Shown piece by piece: positions 1-10,734 of a stretch of DNA of 64,000 nt. A program made the position numbers and the translations under genes. The notes beneath the pieces were generated by a model. The model was not told the DNA's origin. It saw only the letters and a list, made by a program, of their open reading frames with translations, and ran no database searches. Every line of letters starts with the position of its first letter. The first letter of the stretch is position 1. The DNA lies in NCBI GenBank assembly GCA_036873135.1, contig JAPTYO010000009.1, positions 42,858,756-42,922,755 of the forward strand, read 5' to 3'. This DNA is from Clarkia xantiana subsp. parviflora. Lineage: Eukaryota > Streptophyta > Magnoliopsida > Myrtales > Onagraceae.

Positions 1-1002
1 TATGTGGAAAGTGTTGAATCTGGGTTATTATTAGCCTACGATGAGCAAGGAGGCGACGATGTTAGTCCGATCCTGTGATGCGTGCCAGAGGTACGCCCCG
101 AATATCGTGGCTCCGGCTGCTAATATGACGTCCATCAAGAGTGCTTGGCCCTTCGCGCAGTGGGGTATCGACTTGGTGGGACCTCTCCCACAGGCACAAG
201 GTCAGTGTAAGTGTTTGCTTGTGGCTATTGATTATTTTTCGAAATGGATAGAAGCTAAGGCATTGGCCAAGACGACGGGGAACCAGATCGTCAAGTTTCT
301 TCAGACCCATATTGTATCCAGATACGGGATTCCTAAGGTGGTGATCAGCGATAATGGTCCACCGTTTAACGGGGCTCAAGTGAAGGAGTATCTGGAGAAG
401 TTGAATATCGAGCATGGGACAGCCTCTGTCCATCATGCTCAGACTAATGGCCAGGTGGAGTCAGCCAACAAAATCGTGATGGATGGCCTGAAGAAAAGGG
501 TCTATGCCTTGAAGGGAAAATGGCTGAACGAGCTGGAAATGTGCTTTGGGCTGTTAGAACGACACCCAAACGATCAACTGGGGAGACTCCGTTTGGCCTT
601 GTTTATGGCACGGAGGCTGTTGCTCCCGTGGAAGTAGCTGTGGCGTCCCATCAGATGAGATATTATGAGCCTTTGACGAATGATGAAATGAGACGTCTGG
701 ATTTGGACTTGCTTGAGGAAAAGATGCGGGAAGCCGATGAAGTCCTGGCTCGAATGCGTTTGGCGACGGCCATATATTACAATCAGCGAGTTAAGTCCCG
801 ACAATTCTTCGTCGGGGAGCTGGTTTGGCGTCGGAACGAGTTCACCCTTTTGGATCGGATCAACAAGATGTCACCAAAATGGGAAGGACCTTACAAGGTC
901 GTGGGGATGCCAGCTCCGAATGCGTACAAGTTGGAAGACCTCGATGGTAGAGTATTGAAGAATTCTTTTAGTGGCGAACACTTGAAGAAATGTCATGCTT
1001 GA
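1..1002 (+). pseudogene. Integrase region of Tat-type pol (A1), broken
   Basis: This is the 3' part of a Ty3/gypsy polyprotein. The integrase core is readable: WGIDLVGP, then SDNGPPF and GQVESANK, giving the D,D(35)E catalytic triad, preceded by the CDAC half of the zinc-binding region. The C-terminal part (FGLVYGTEAVAP, then KMSPKWEGPYKV and FSGEHLKK) matches A3 closely. Two lesions are visible against A3: a TGG codon changed to a TAG stop at 32-34, and a one-base deletion near 538-541 that shifts the frame between the first and second halves. The copy therefore cannot make an intact integrase. A Tat element is certain from the near-identity to A2 and A3. Confidence 0.93.
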
Positions 1003-1004
1003 TA

Positions 1005-1400
1005 AAAGTCGCCTTAAGTGGTGCCCGATGTAAAATCGCCTTAAGTCGTGTAATTTATTTATCGTTTGATTTGATGTAAACAAATTATGTGCCATCAATA
1101 TAAGTGTTGTTGAGTCTCCTTGAGTGGTGCACGAGAAAAAGTCGCCTTAAGTGGTGCACGAGGAAAAGTCGCCTTAAGTGGTGCACGAGATTACGTCGCC
1201 TTAAGTGGTGCACGAGATTAAGTCGTCTTAAGTGATGCATGGTTCTTGGATTTATTAAGTGTTGGAAAGTCGCCTTAAGTGGTGCACGATATTAAGTCGC
1301 CTTAGGTGGTGCAAGTGGTTAAATCGTCTTAAGTGATGTGTTGAAATGCCTTAAGTGGCATAGTTAAGTCGCTTTGAGAAGTGCAATGGAAAATAGAAAC
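1005..1400. repeat. Tandem array between pol and antisense gene (A1)
   Basis: Degenerate tandem repeats of about 22-24 bp with core GTCGCCTTAAGTGGTGCACG fill the gap between the converging 3' ends of pol and the antisense gene. Some units carry the variant GTCTTAAGTGATGC. The same position in A2 and A3 holds related arrays with other unit lengths. Confidence 0.9.
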
Positions 1401-1484
1401 TAAGATAGTCTGATATTAAGGAGGGCTCAAAGGTCCGAGGATTACAAAAAGAGGAAAAATACAAGGACTCTAAAGATAAAGCAT

Positions 1485-4201
1485 TTAGGCTTGGTCCTTG
1501 TTGGCGTCAGCGGGAGCAGGGTCCACAAGATCTGTGGCAGAAGGCTCCACAGGTTCAGCTGCTGGAGGGTCGATTATCGGGGCGTCAGCACTTGGAGGCT
1601 CCGCGGGAGTGTTCCCCTCATCACTCTCCTCAGAGAGGGCAAAGTATTTCTTCGCGAAGGGAGCGAGAGATGGAGACTTGTCGAAGTTGATGGCGTCGCC
1701 ATACTCCGGATGGAGTTCCTCGACTGCGTTGAAGAGGGTGTTCTCCAACTCCGCACTGCAGAACTTCACCGCATCAGCTTGGAAGTCCTCGGACCCCCGA
1801 TAATCCTCCCGGCCCTTGGTCTCGGCCGCGACCAGCTGCGCAGGAACCTTAGCAATTTGCTCCTCCAGAGCCTTCTTTTCAAGGACAAGTTTTTCCTTAG
1901 CAATTTTCCGCTCCTGCCGCTCCCGCTTCAGGAGCCCCTCGAAGTCACGAACCTGCTTTTGGAGGTCCCGAGTCTCTCGGTCGAGGATGGCCTGCTCCTT
2001 GGCCAGTTTTCCCCGCGAAGACTCGAAGGCCGCGAGATCCTCCTCAAGCTTGGCTATGACCGCGGGAGCCCCCTTTGCCCGCTCCTGCTCCAGGGCTTCC
2101 TCGAAGGCGAAAATGTACCCGAAGCAGCGGTTGATGTCCGCCATTTCCTGCGAAGGGAAGAAGAGAAGTGTTAGCATATGAATAACTTGCCTTATTGATG
2201 AAGAGGAGAAGAATGAGAGTCTTACCTCTATCCGGCGGATAGACATTTCTTGGAAATCCCGACGGATGCCCTCCCGATCCAAAGAAATCGGATACCTCAG
2301 ACTGGGCAGGATTGAACCTGCTAGCAGATGCGGGGCCAGCTCTGGGTATGTGTCCCCCTGTCGGAGCTGGACACTTTGCAGCGTTTGGATCGGGGTCCAG
2401 GGAGCTTCCTTCTGCGCGGGGTCGTAGACCTTGTAAAAACTCCCGTCGAAGGAGAGAGGAGAAGGACTGACTCGAGTCGTGGAGGGGTGCGCCTCCGACT
2501 CGCCCTGGGCCGGCGAGGGAGTGAAGTCATGAATGGGCGACGGCTGTCGCTGATGTGAAGAAGTTGAGGGGGGCAGCCCCTTGGAGGTTGGTTTCAGTGG
2601 GGACTGTCCCGTCCTCCGACGAGGAATCAAGGAGCCGCGCTCATCAGTCTCCTCGGAGGAGTCCAGATTCTCCACCCGACGAAATTGATCGCCGGTCGGG
2701 GTCTCTCCAACCCCGAAAGGTGGTGCCCCTGCTGAAGGAGGCGCCCCTGCTGAAAGTGGTGCCCCCGCTGAAGCTCCAGCACCCGACGGAGTTCCCGAGT
2801 GACCTGCACCTTGAGGACGAGAGGCTTCAGAAACATAGTCAGGAAGTTGGTTAGGGCCCTTACACCAAACGACGTGCCGAGAAACATATTGATCTTTCCC
2901 GTGGAAGTTGTAGTAGCCCGCCTTCAGGACGCGGGGAGTTTCCCCTCCGAGGACACGTTTAATATCTTCGATGCGGGCCTCCATGGTCGAAGGAACCAAC
3001 TCCTTAGGAACTAGCTTCCTGTACGATTTAATAGCTAGGCGGAGCTTTTTACCTTCTTCAGCATTCTGGACATCGAAGAGTCTGTCCACCTCCACGCGGC
3101 TCCACTTTGTCCTCTCCGCGGAGGGAGATCCCGATGGAGCAGCAGCTTTCTTGGCTGAAATCCTCTTCCGCGCGGGGCGGACAGCGTCGGTCTCCCCCTG
3201 CTTAAGGATGAGATTGGTCAGCACGGATACTTCTTAGCTGCAAACAAATGGAAAACAGAGATTAGGAACATTACCCAAGGAACCCTATTGGAGGGGCCGT
3301 CGAAGAGTTGACTTCCAGATACTATGTTGAGGAGGCGGATCCCGACATTCACAAGGTCCCGCTCCGTCAAAGAATTAGCATCGAGGGGAGTATAGGACTC
3401 CCCCCATCGGTAAAGCTGGATAAGGTGAAGGGTCTGGAAGTCTTCATCAGAGTAGGAATGGTAGGCGGGAGGAGAGTCCGCTTCCACCTCCCATCCGGGC
3501 CACGGGATCGAAGAGTTCTTGATGAAGAAATAGCTCTTCTTCCACCCACTGTTATCGGACCCCGTTTCGATCAGGAGTCCCCGACCCTTGACAACCTTCC
3601 AGGTGTCATTGGTCCAGCTGCACAGCGCGAGTTGCGTCTTGTTCCACTTGGGCATCCGGGGGTAGAAGGCACAAACCCCCGCCTCGTTGCACTTCATCCC
3701 GTAGAAGGTTCTGAAGAGTTGGAGGTTGTAAACCCACTTCTGTCGAAAGCAGAGGACCTGGAAGGCATTCCATAGGCGGATGGCATGGGGAGAGAAAGTA
3801 GTTGGATGCGTCTTGTAGTGTTGGCACATCTCAACCAGGTTGCCGCAGAAGGGGAACCGAATCCCCGCCGATATTTGCCCCGTAGAGACAAATACCTCCC
3901 CTTTCCGGGGACGGGTAACCTCAAGGTTACTCGGGAGACGGGGCCAAGGATACGGGAAGCGAGGCTCCCAGGTAGAAGTGATGCAGCCCTCCCGGAGAGC
4001 GGCCTCGTAGGCAGTACTGGAAATGTCGTTGGGTGCATAGTCGAAATTGAAGGGCTTTCTCCCCTCGGAACTTGATCCACTGTCTGAAAATCAGCCATGG
4101 CAAGGAAAGGCACATTGGGATTTTCGGAAAAGTGCCAACGAACTAAGCAAAGATGAAGGAAAAGATATACAAGCAACAGGGAAGAAATCCTTACCAGACA
4201 T
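1485..4201 (-). CDS. Antisense spliced gene of A1 (putative gypsy-type transposon domain plus coiled coil)
   Basis: Four exons on the strand opposite pol: 4201-4195 (ATGTCTG only), 4083-3275, about 3232-2227, and 2147-1485, each flanked by GT-AG. The N-terminal half contains GEVFVSTGQISAGIRFP, resembling as I remember it the Pfam 'putative gypsy type transposon' family (PF04195). The middle is basic, then rich in Ser/Pro; the C-terminal exon is a heptad-rich coiled coil ending in an acidic Pro/Ala tail. The third intron is short, in frame and free of stops, so exons 3 and 4 also read through as one 579-codon frame. Compared with A2 and A3 one G is missing just after the start of exon 3, which would shift the spliced frame. 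Extra antisense genes are known in Tat elements; their function is unknown. This is the least damaged middle and C-terminal part of the three copies. Confidence 0.8.
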
Positions 4202-4350
4202 GATGACTCGAACTGGAAGGGATGATTTGAAAGGTCGCCGGAAAGTTGATCGGAGAGCAGAAAGCCAAGGAAGAGCTTGAGTTCTCAGAGTTGCAGAGAG
4301 ATTTTGAAATTTCGGAAACGGTAAAAAGGAAACAGTGCCCAGCGTTAGGG

Positions 4351-4357
4351 TTTTATA
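4351..4357 (-). promoter_or_regulatory. TATA box of A1 antisense gene
   Basis: TATAAAA on the - strand, about 150 bp upstream of the antisense ATG. A TATAAAA stands at the matching place in A2 (31169) and A3 (55047), inside well-aligned leader sequence. Confidence 0.75.
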
Positions 4358-4739
4358 GGAGAAGAAGACAGGTGAAAGGACGTTCTAATCTGGATCGTCG
4401 AAGTCGAAGCGTTTTAATCTGAGCCGTTGAGATGAAACGTACAGAATGACAACGGGCGTAATGATGAAACGGCCTGAAAAGCACTTTTTCAGAAAAAGCA
4501 GGCGCGAAAAATCAGGCACGGGTGCCAAAGACGTCGCTTCGTCATCTGCTGCATTTAATGACTGAGGAACCGAGGAGTCTTCTCGGATTTGGTGACTATC
4601 CTCGAGGTATCGAGGAAACGTGGACGAGAAGATCCATATCAAGTGATTTTATCAAGGAAAAGGTCCCCGACTCCGATGTCGGGAGGTTGGGAGTTGAAAG
4701 ACACGACGAACTGTAAGTCCTTCATGTCTTGGGGGCAAA

Positions 4740-5456
4740 TGATGGGTTTCGCTATGGCCGTTAGGCCCTTTAACGGTGAGTAAACGGTGAATAGGCCCAC
4801 TGGGCCCTAAAATAGGTCAAGAAGACCAATGCGAAGGGTCCCGATGAGAGGAGTCCTGATGGTTAAAGGTCCCGACAGAGTCGGCCCCGATAGGCGAGCC
4901 AGGCGCTCCTGATGAGATGCCTTTATGTAGGCCCCGATGATGAATCCCTGATAATGTAGGCCCTGTCACGATGACGAGGGGCCCCGAGCGGTGACACAAT
5001 GAGATAACTCTGGAGTCCCCGATATTAGTCGGGACTTGCTATCAGAGGTTGAGGCCGAGATACGCGGAGCGTGGCCGAGATAAGCGAGATCATGGCCTAG
5101 ATAGGCGGGATCGTGGCCGAGATACGCGGAGCGTGGCCGAGATAGGCGAGATCATGGCCTAGATAGGAGGGATCGTGGCCGAGATACGCGGAACGTGGGC
5201 TAACCGCCCCAGCGGTTCTCCAGGTAACTGAGGTAGTTCTTCGCCTATAAAAGGGCAGAAGTTACCTCAAATTGAATACGTTTTTGATATAGACTCTTTG
5301 AGACTCTTGCTTGCCAGTTTATTCGAGACACTCTTTTAAGCATCGGAGAGGGATTCTGGGTCACCGCCCGGTCTATCCCCTCTTGCAAGATTACGTGGAG
5401 CGAAGGAGTTCGGATCGCCGTCAAGACCGTGCCGGAGTTCCAACCGTGATCCAACA
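4740..5456 (+). repeat. 3' LTR of A1
   Basis: A 717-bp LTR starting TGATGGG and ending CCAACA, directly after the polypurine tract. It aligns with the A3 LTRs (698 bp) and A2 LTRs (714 and 736 bp). Near 5050-5195 it holds repeats of about 20-25 bp with core GTGGCCGAGATACGCGG. TATAAAAGGG at 5246-5255 is the probable LTR promoter. Confidence 0.95.
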
Positions 5457-6559
5457 GGTACGAATCTTTAGGGCATGCCTTGTTGAGGTTGCGATAGTCG
5501 ATGCACATTCTCCAACTTCCGCCCGACTTTTTCACTAGTACTGGGTTTGCAACCCATGTTTGAAACCTGATCTCCTTGATGAAATTTGCTTTTAGTAGCT
5601 TGTCCACCTCTTCTTGTATAGCTATCTTTCTGCTACCCCCCATTGGCCTTATTTTCTGTGTTATTGGGCGCGTTGCCGGGTCTATGTTGAGCTTGTGCGA
5701 AATTACATCCTCAGATATCCCAGGCATGTCGCTTGGTGACGAAGCGAACATATCTTTATATTCCCTTAGTAATTCTACTACTTGCGCTTCTTTTTCTTCA
5801 GTCAAGGATGTCCCGGTTTTCACTTTTCTCTCGGGTTCCTCTATCAATATTTCCTCCAGTTCCTCCATAGGTGCAGGTCTTCCGTGATCCTCCCTTGGGT
5901 CCTCATCTATCGATAGGACCTCCCTGTTTGTTTTCCTCTTCTTGCTGAGTGCAATCCTTGTACATTATCTTGCCACCTTCTTTTTTCCCTTTACCTCACC
6001 GATTCCTTCACTTGTGGGAAACTTCATTTTCTGGTGTGGTGTTGATAGTACTATGCCCCATTTGTTAATTGTAGTGGTACCTAGAACTCCATTGTACTCA
6101 TCCATTCCTTCAATAATAAAGATGAACATCGATCTTCAACTGCCTTTGGCCTATGCCTAGTGTTACGGGTAGTGTGATTGCCCCCATTGGGTAGGTTGGC
6201 TCTCCTGAAAATCCTATGAGGGTGGAGTGCACTTGTTTTATGTTACTTGGTCTTACACCTAATATGTCAATCACTTTCTTGCTGAGGACGCTTGGTGAGC
6301 TTCCACCATCCACTAGGATTCTACCTATGTCCATGTCAGTGATTTTCATTGTTATGACTATGGCGTCGTTGTTCTTTGGTAACATATGTTCCATGTCCTT
6401 CCTTGAGAACTGTATTGTATCTTCTCTCTTCTCCTTCTCTTGCTTTCCTTTGATTGTGCTATCTTCTACTTGTGTCATGTATGCCTCTCTTGCATTTGTA
6501 GATTCACCGCCTGCTCCATAACCTCCGTGAATGACGTATATGTTTGCCATTTGACTCAC
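5457..6559 (-). pseudogene. Protease-RT start of B1 pol, broken
   Basis: Coding begins at 6559 about 35 bp after the primer-binding site, with MANIYVIHGGYGAGGE, the same start as B2 pol; there is no room for gag. The protease active-site region reads RILVDGGSSPS. Further on the RT start is recognisable (FIKEIRFQTWVANPVLVKK, then WRMCIDYRNLNKACPKDSY), in another frame from about 6120 on, so at least one frameshift lies between protease and RT. The A1 insertion removes the rest at the codons for KDSY. Confidence 0.9.
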
Positions 6560-6601
6560 GATAGTTAGGCTTTTTGTTCAAAACCCACGGACGGCGCCAA
6601 G

Positions 6602-7464
6602 TGTTAAGTCGTGGTGTCTCGGGTCGGCGGGTCTCCAATCCGATCAACACTTCTCACGGGTTGGTGTTAGTTTTTGGTGATCCGTCTGCTCAAAGGTGGG
6701 ATCCGTCTCATTAGGTTGTCCCGTCCTTCCCTTCCTTGCTACCCTGCACAAAGGGGCGATACCGAGCACGGAGAGGGGGGTGGTGCTCGGTGAGCCCTCT
6801 CCGATGCCTAAGTAAGTCCGGTGTTCTTAGAGAGAGAAAATATTAGAGAGAAGGCAGAGCTCGAGCGAAGATATAACATGAACCAAATGAATTGAACTTG
6901 AGAAGTATATATAGGTTTCAAGGGGATATAGGTGGCTTAATGACACCGTTAATCCCTAAGCATACTTAGTTAACACATAACGATAGGATTAAACCTTTAA
7001 TGGCATGAAGAGGTGAGCAAAATTGGCTAAGTGTTGGACAGGTAAAAAGGGGTGTCGGGACGTCGTGAGGGACAGTCCACAAGTTAAGGTTCGGGATGCC
7101 ACACACACCCCGGGGAGGGGGAGTGGCGTCTGGACAGTGTCCCGGGGCCTTCGGGGGTCGGATGAAAAATTCGACCCCCAAGGCCTGGGATCGGTCCAAG
7201 CTGGACCAATCCCTCCTAGGAGGGATTGGGCCAGCTGGCCCGATCTCTCCTAGGAGAGATCGGGTCAGGTGAGATCGGTCCAGCTGGTCTGATCTCACTT
7301 AAGTGAGACCGGGCAAGCGGACAAGTCCGGGCGAGAATTTTTTACTCTTCCAAGCCATTCGCGCGGTAATGTCTTCGGATCAAAATTTTGAATTGTAATC
7401 GTAAGTGGTGATTAAAATAAGCAGTTCGAATTAAAACGGGTTCAAATTGGGCGTATATCCATCA
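6602..7464 (-). repeat. 5' LTR of B1
   Basis: An 863-bp LTR (on + strand TGTTAAGTC to ATATCCATCA). Both ends match the B2 LTR, but the interior is considerably diverged. It has a TATATATA-type promoter near 6906-6913 and a group of palindromes at about 7195-7315. Confidence 0.9.
7195..7315. repeat. Palindrome cluster in B1 LTR
   Basis: Consecutive perfect or near-perfect palindromes: ATCCCTCCTAGGAGGGAT, GGGCCAGCTGGCCC, GATCTCTCCTAGGAGAGATC and CTCACTTAAGTGAG. The same kind of array, with partly different sequence, occupies the same part of the B2 LTRs. Confidence 0.88.
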
Positions 7465-9061
7465 CCACCTAAGTATGTGCTGCTCATGGAAAACATACCA
7501 TGGCAGTGACGATGCCTTCACCCATTGGTTACACTTGTGGAGACTATCCCATAATTGGCGATTAGGCATTTCTTCAGGGATATAAAAACCCAATTCTAAC
7601 TGCTTGTACACTCGGTGTGGCAGTTGATACTCGACACAGTTAAAGTGGATCAGAGGTAGTTCTAAGTACGCCAAGTCCCAACCTTCTTGCCAAATTTCTG
7701 GAACTCTGCTTGCAACGGCCGCGGTCCATGGTTTCCATCTTACCTGTGTAATAATAATATTAGAGTGACTAAATTAAGATTAAAATATGTGGTATTCTAA
7801 CGATCAATTATTTAAGTTCATTACCATATTCTTGTCGAATGTGTTCAGATAATTCCGGTACATCCACCTAGTACATGTTATGACGTTCTTCTTCGAAGTC
7901 TTTTTTTTACTCCACCAACAACCGACTGAATAACCGGGCTCAACTTCATCAAGACATGTGGGTCTACCAATCGCGATGTGCGTCCAACACCACACCTATA
8001 TTTGAGATAAATAACATTACACAATATAGTTAATAATTAATTATGCATTTTAATAAATAATATTAATTATGTATTTTTCAATACCTGTAAGAGCACACCG
8101 CAGCCACTGATGTTGTCCGCTTTTTTATTACGAGTCAACCAGTCCAGACCCCTATACAAGTGGCTCAGTACGGCAGAACCGCAATTGTACTGACTACACA
8201 CATCCAGATCTTCTAGGAAGTTTAAATATTGTAGTGGTACCAAGTTTTCATTGGAGACTGCAAATAGAACTGTACCTAAGAGACACAGTATATACGCCTT
8301 AGCTCTAATTAGTGCTTGCGCATCAATATGTAATTCGAACCCAGACATGTTTTCTTTTATCACCAAAAAATGTTCCTTCAACCATCTGACATGGAGATCA
8401 CACGTATTTCTTGCAAATTTGTCAGACAGGGGTCGTAGTCCAAAAGTACGCTCAAAAAGCTCTAGAGTGTGATTTTTCCAAAAATAAAATACTGATAGAT
8501 TGGGATCTAATACAATTCCTTGCTTGTATTAGTCTGATATCGGTGGACCATCAATCCTTAACCCCAAGATCATCGCCACAAATTTCAAAGTAACTGTCTG
8601 TCACAAGTAGGAAGATGAAAAGTGTGAGTTTCTGGTCGCCACCTCTCCGCTAATGCATGCAGGAGTCTAGTATCTACCTCTGTACGCGCGATCAATCCTG
8701 CATAACGAAAGCATGCCTGGTTGACAAATCTAGCAGTTCGTGGGTCTATCGTGTACGATTTTCCACATCTAAAGTGGCAGTCGTCTTTATTATCTTCAAC
8801 CTATAGACATGAATTAATCCGTTATTAGTTCAAAATATTTATTTCTCAATACATTATTTTCAAAGTTTTCAAAATTTTTTTAAAAAAATCTTCTATTTAT
8901 ATGTTTTAAATTTCAAAATATTGTAAATAGACCATGCTAAAGTAATGTCGACATATCTATTTTTCAAAAAAATTATAAAAAATTGAAAATTTCTTAATCA
9001 ATTTCAACATTTTATAACACATCTAAAATGTATTTTTTATTTATGTTTTTAAATATCAAAA

Positions 9062-9096
<35 letters not shown>

Positions 9097-10046
9097 AGTA
9101 TACTCCCTTTACTAATTTCTAAAATAATTTTGAAATTTTAACAAAACATTGAATTTTTTTAATTAATTAGAGCATTTAATAACACATTGATTTCTATTTT
9201 TAAACTCAGTTTTAATATTCGAAATTTTGAAAAAAAAATTAAAAAAATGTCTAATCTATATTTTTCAATTATGTTTTTTATATTAAAGGTTAATTTTTTA
9301 TAAGTAATTTCAACAATATTTTCGAAATTTCAAAAAAAAAAAATCGTAATTAATTTATTATTATAACACTCTAATTTCTAATTTTAATTTCTGTTTTTAT
9401 ATTTTAAAAAAAACCAACTGTATAATCTCTATTTTTCAATTCCATTTTTTAGTTGGGAAAATTAATTTTTTTAACTAGTTTTTAAACCCTAAACCCTAAT
9501 TCGAAATTTGAAAACAAAAAAAATTAATTTTTCTTTTCTGTATTTAAATTCGAAATTTAAAAAACTATGAATTTTTGTAATTAATTCCAATATTTTGTAA
9601 TACTCAAATTTTAAATTCTAATTTCTATTTTTTAATTGGACATTATAAAATAAATTGTCTTATTTCAAAATTTAAAAACCAAAACTCAGTAATTTCGAAT
9701 ATTTTAATTTCAAAATTTCTATTTTTAAAATTTCAATTTTCGATTTTAATTAGAATTTAAAAAACAATTAATTTTGTTTTTTGTTTTAAGAATTTCGAAT
9801 TAAAAAAGTATAATAATATATTTTCAAATCAATAACATATTTATTAGGCAGTGTAATTTAAGTAATATAATGTAATTTATGTATCGATATAAACATTTAT
9901 ATGTTCAGAAAATTTACCTTGTCCTCGAAAGCGAAATTAGCTCTATGAATGTTCTTCAAATAAAGGACAGTATTGTCCGTCGGTTCATTGTCAAAATTCA
10001 TTCTTCTTCTTTGAGCGGAAGAACTGCATTCACCGTAGTTAGCCAT
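7465..10046 (-). pseudogene. Plant mobile domain (PMD, MAIN-like) gene, interrupted by B1
   Basis: Exons on the - strand: 10046-9918, 8800-8085, 7995-7825 and 7743-7465, all with GT-AG borders. Exon 1 starts MANYGEC and has the PMD opening (NTVLYLKNIHR). Exon 2 holds LLHALAERWRPETHTFHLP, LRIDGPPISD and ALIRAKAYILCLLG; exon 3 starts VWCWTHIAIGRP; exon 4 has ELPLIHFNCVEYQLPHRVYK. These are landmarks of the aminotransferase-like plant mobile domain. PMD proteins are nuclear in Arabidopsis (MAIN/MAIL1) and also occur in transposons. Damage: a frameshift in exon 2 near 8605 (716-nt exon, not a multiple of three), a TAA right after PPISD, and loss of the C-terminus to B1. Whether it was a host gene or part of an old transposon cannot be decided here. 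Confidence 0.85.
8801..9917 (-). other. AT-rich first intron of the PMD gene
   Basis: About 1.1 kb of strongly AT-rich sequence between PMD exons 1 and 2, with runs of A and T including an uninterrupted A run near 9067-9095. No gene or repeat family recognised. Confidence 0.7.
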
Positions 10047-10088
10047 TGAGAAAGATTGGAGATTGCAAATATAAAATGCCAGCCTTTT

Positions 10089-10310
10089 GTCCCGCTGCAT
10101 ATAGAAGCGGGACGAGGAACCCGACAAAACGGGTTCCCCTAGGCGACGCAAGCATGCGTCGCCTCGGGACAGAGGAAACGATTCCTCCGTCCCGTCCCGT
10201 AGCCAATGGCTATGGGACAGACACGCGTGACGGTAACCTGACACGTGTGTCCGTCTCGCAGCCTTTGACTGCGGGACATGTGTCGTCCCGCAGTGACCAA
10301 CTGCGGGACG
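10089..10310. repeat. Array of eight hairpins in the PMD gene leader
   Basis: Eight adjacent stem-loops within about 220 bp, most with GTCCC/GGGAC bases. The best is 10284-10310: arms CGTCCCGCAGT and ACTGCGGGACG, 11 bp perfect, 5-nt loop. Others include AGGCGACGCA with TGCGTCGCCT, GGAACCCG with CGGGTTCC, and the last at 10089-10113 (GTCCCGC/GCGGGAC). It lies between the - strand TATA box (10316) and the PMD ATG (10046), so it would be in the 5' leader of that transcript. Confidence 0.85.
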
Positions 10311-10315
10311 AGGCA

Positions 10316-10323
10316 TTTTTATA
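10316..10323 (-). promoter_or_regulatory. Probable TATA box of the PMD gene
   Basis: TATAAAAA on the - strand, about 270 bp upstream of the PMD start codon. The surrounding TTTTTATAAAAA is symmetric, so it could also be read on the + strand toward the nucleotidyltransferase gene. Confidence 0.5.
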
Positions 10324-10734
10324 AAAAGTCCATTTTTATGGGCATTTTTCAAATTACAACTTCGTAGGAGGCATATTGATAATTTTTTCTATTAATTATT
10401 TCTGTGGTCTTTCTTTTCATGCCGGTCGGATCGGGTTTGACCCGGGTCGAACTGATCAAACCGGGAATCGGGGCCTTGCCGGTTCAGTGATCGGTCCGTT
10501 TCTGATAACACTGCCCTTAATATTTATTTTATCGATCTGTATCCGTCGCCCACACTGGTTCCAAATTCCAATAAAAGATTCACTGCCTGCGTCGTGCTTC
10601 CAACTGATTCCCTGGAACGCCAGAAATATCCAATCGCTAGTCTTTTGGAGTCCTTCTGAACCCCCTAATCGCTCCGTTCCGGCTTCAGTTGATGCAAACG
10701 GTATTGTATTTATTTGGAAGCTGATTGATTGATG

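Larger units (their letters stand above)
1..5456 (+). mobile_element. Tat-lineage Ty3/gypsy element, copy A1 (5' part outside window)
   Basis: The window opens inside the integrase region of a Tat-type LTR retrotransposon whose 3' end is complete: integrase C-terminus, tandem-repeat array, antisense gene, polypurine tract (TTGGGGGCAAA just before 4740) and 3' LTR. Identity to copies A2 and A3 is evident along the whole length. It is inserted in element B1: right after the LTR the sequence continues as B1 reverse transcriptase on the other strand, and GGTAC (5457-5461) is the likely target duplication, its partner lying outside the window. Confidence 0.93.
5457..7464 (-). mobile_element. Gag-less Tat-type element, copy B1 (5' part)
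   Basis: This is the 5' end of a - strand element: 5' LTR 6602-7464, primer-binding site (GGCGCC region near 6590-6600), then protease and the start of RT, cut off at 5457 where A1 is inserted. The remainder lies left of the window. The right flank is a PMD exon, so B1 inserted into that gene; CCACC at 7465-7469 is the likely target duplication. Confidence 0.9.

Noticed and set aside
1491..2174. Plus-strand frame of 227 codons opposite the A1 antisense gene
   Set aside because: Shadow of the coiled-coil exon with high GC; not kept in the other copies, and the - strand frame has the splice sites and motifs.
9067..9095. Long A run as the poly(A) tail of a retroposed gene
   Set aside because: It lies in an AT-rich intron between two PMD exons that still have splice sites, with no intronless copy next to it.
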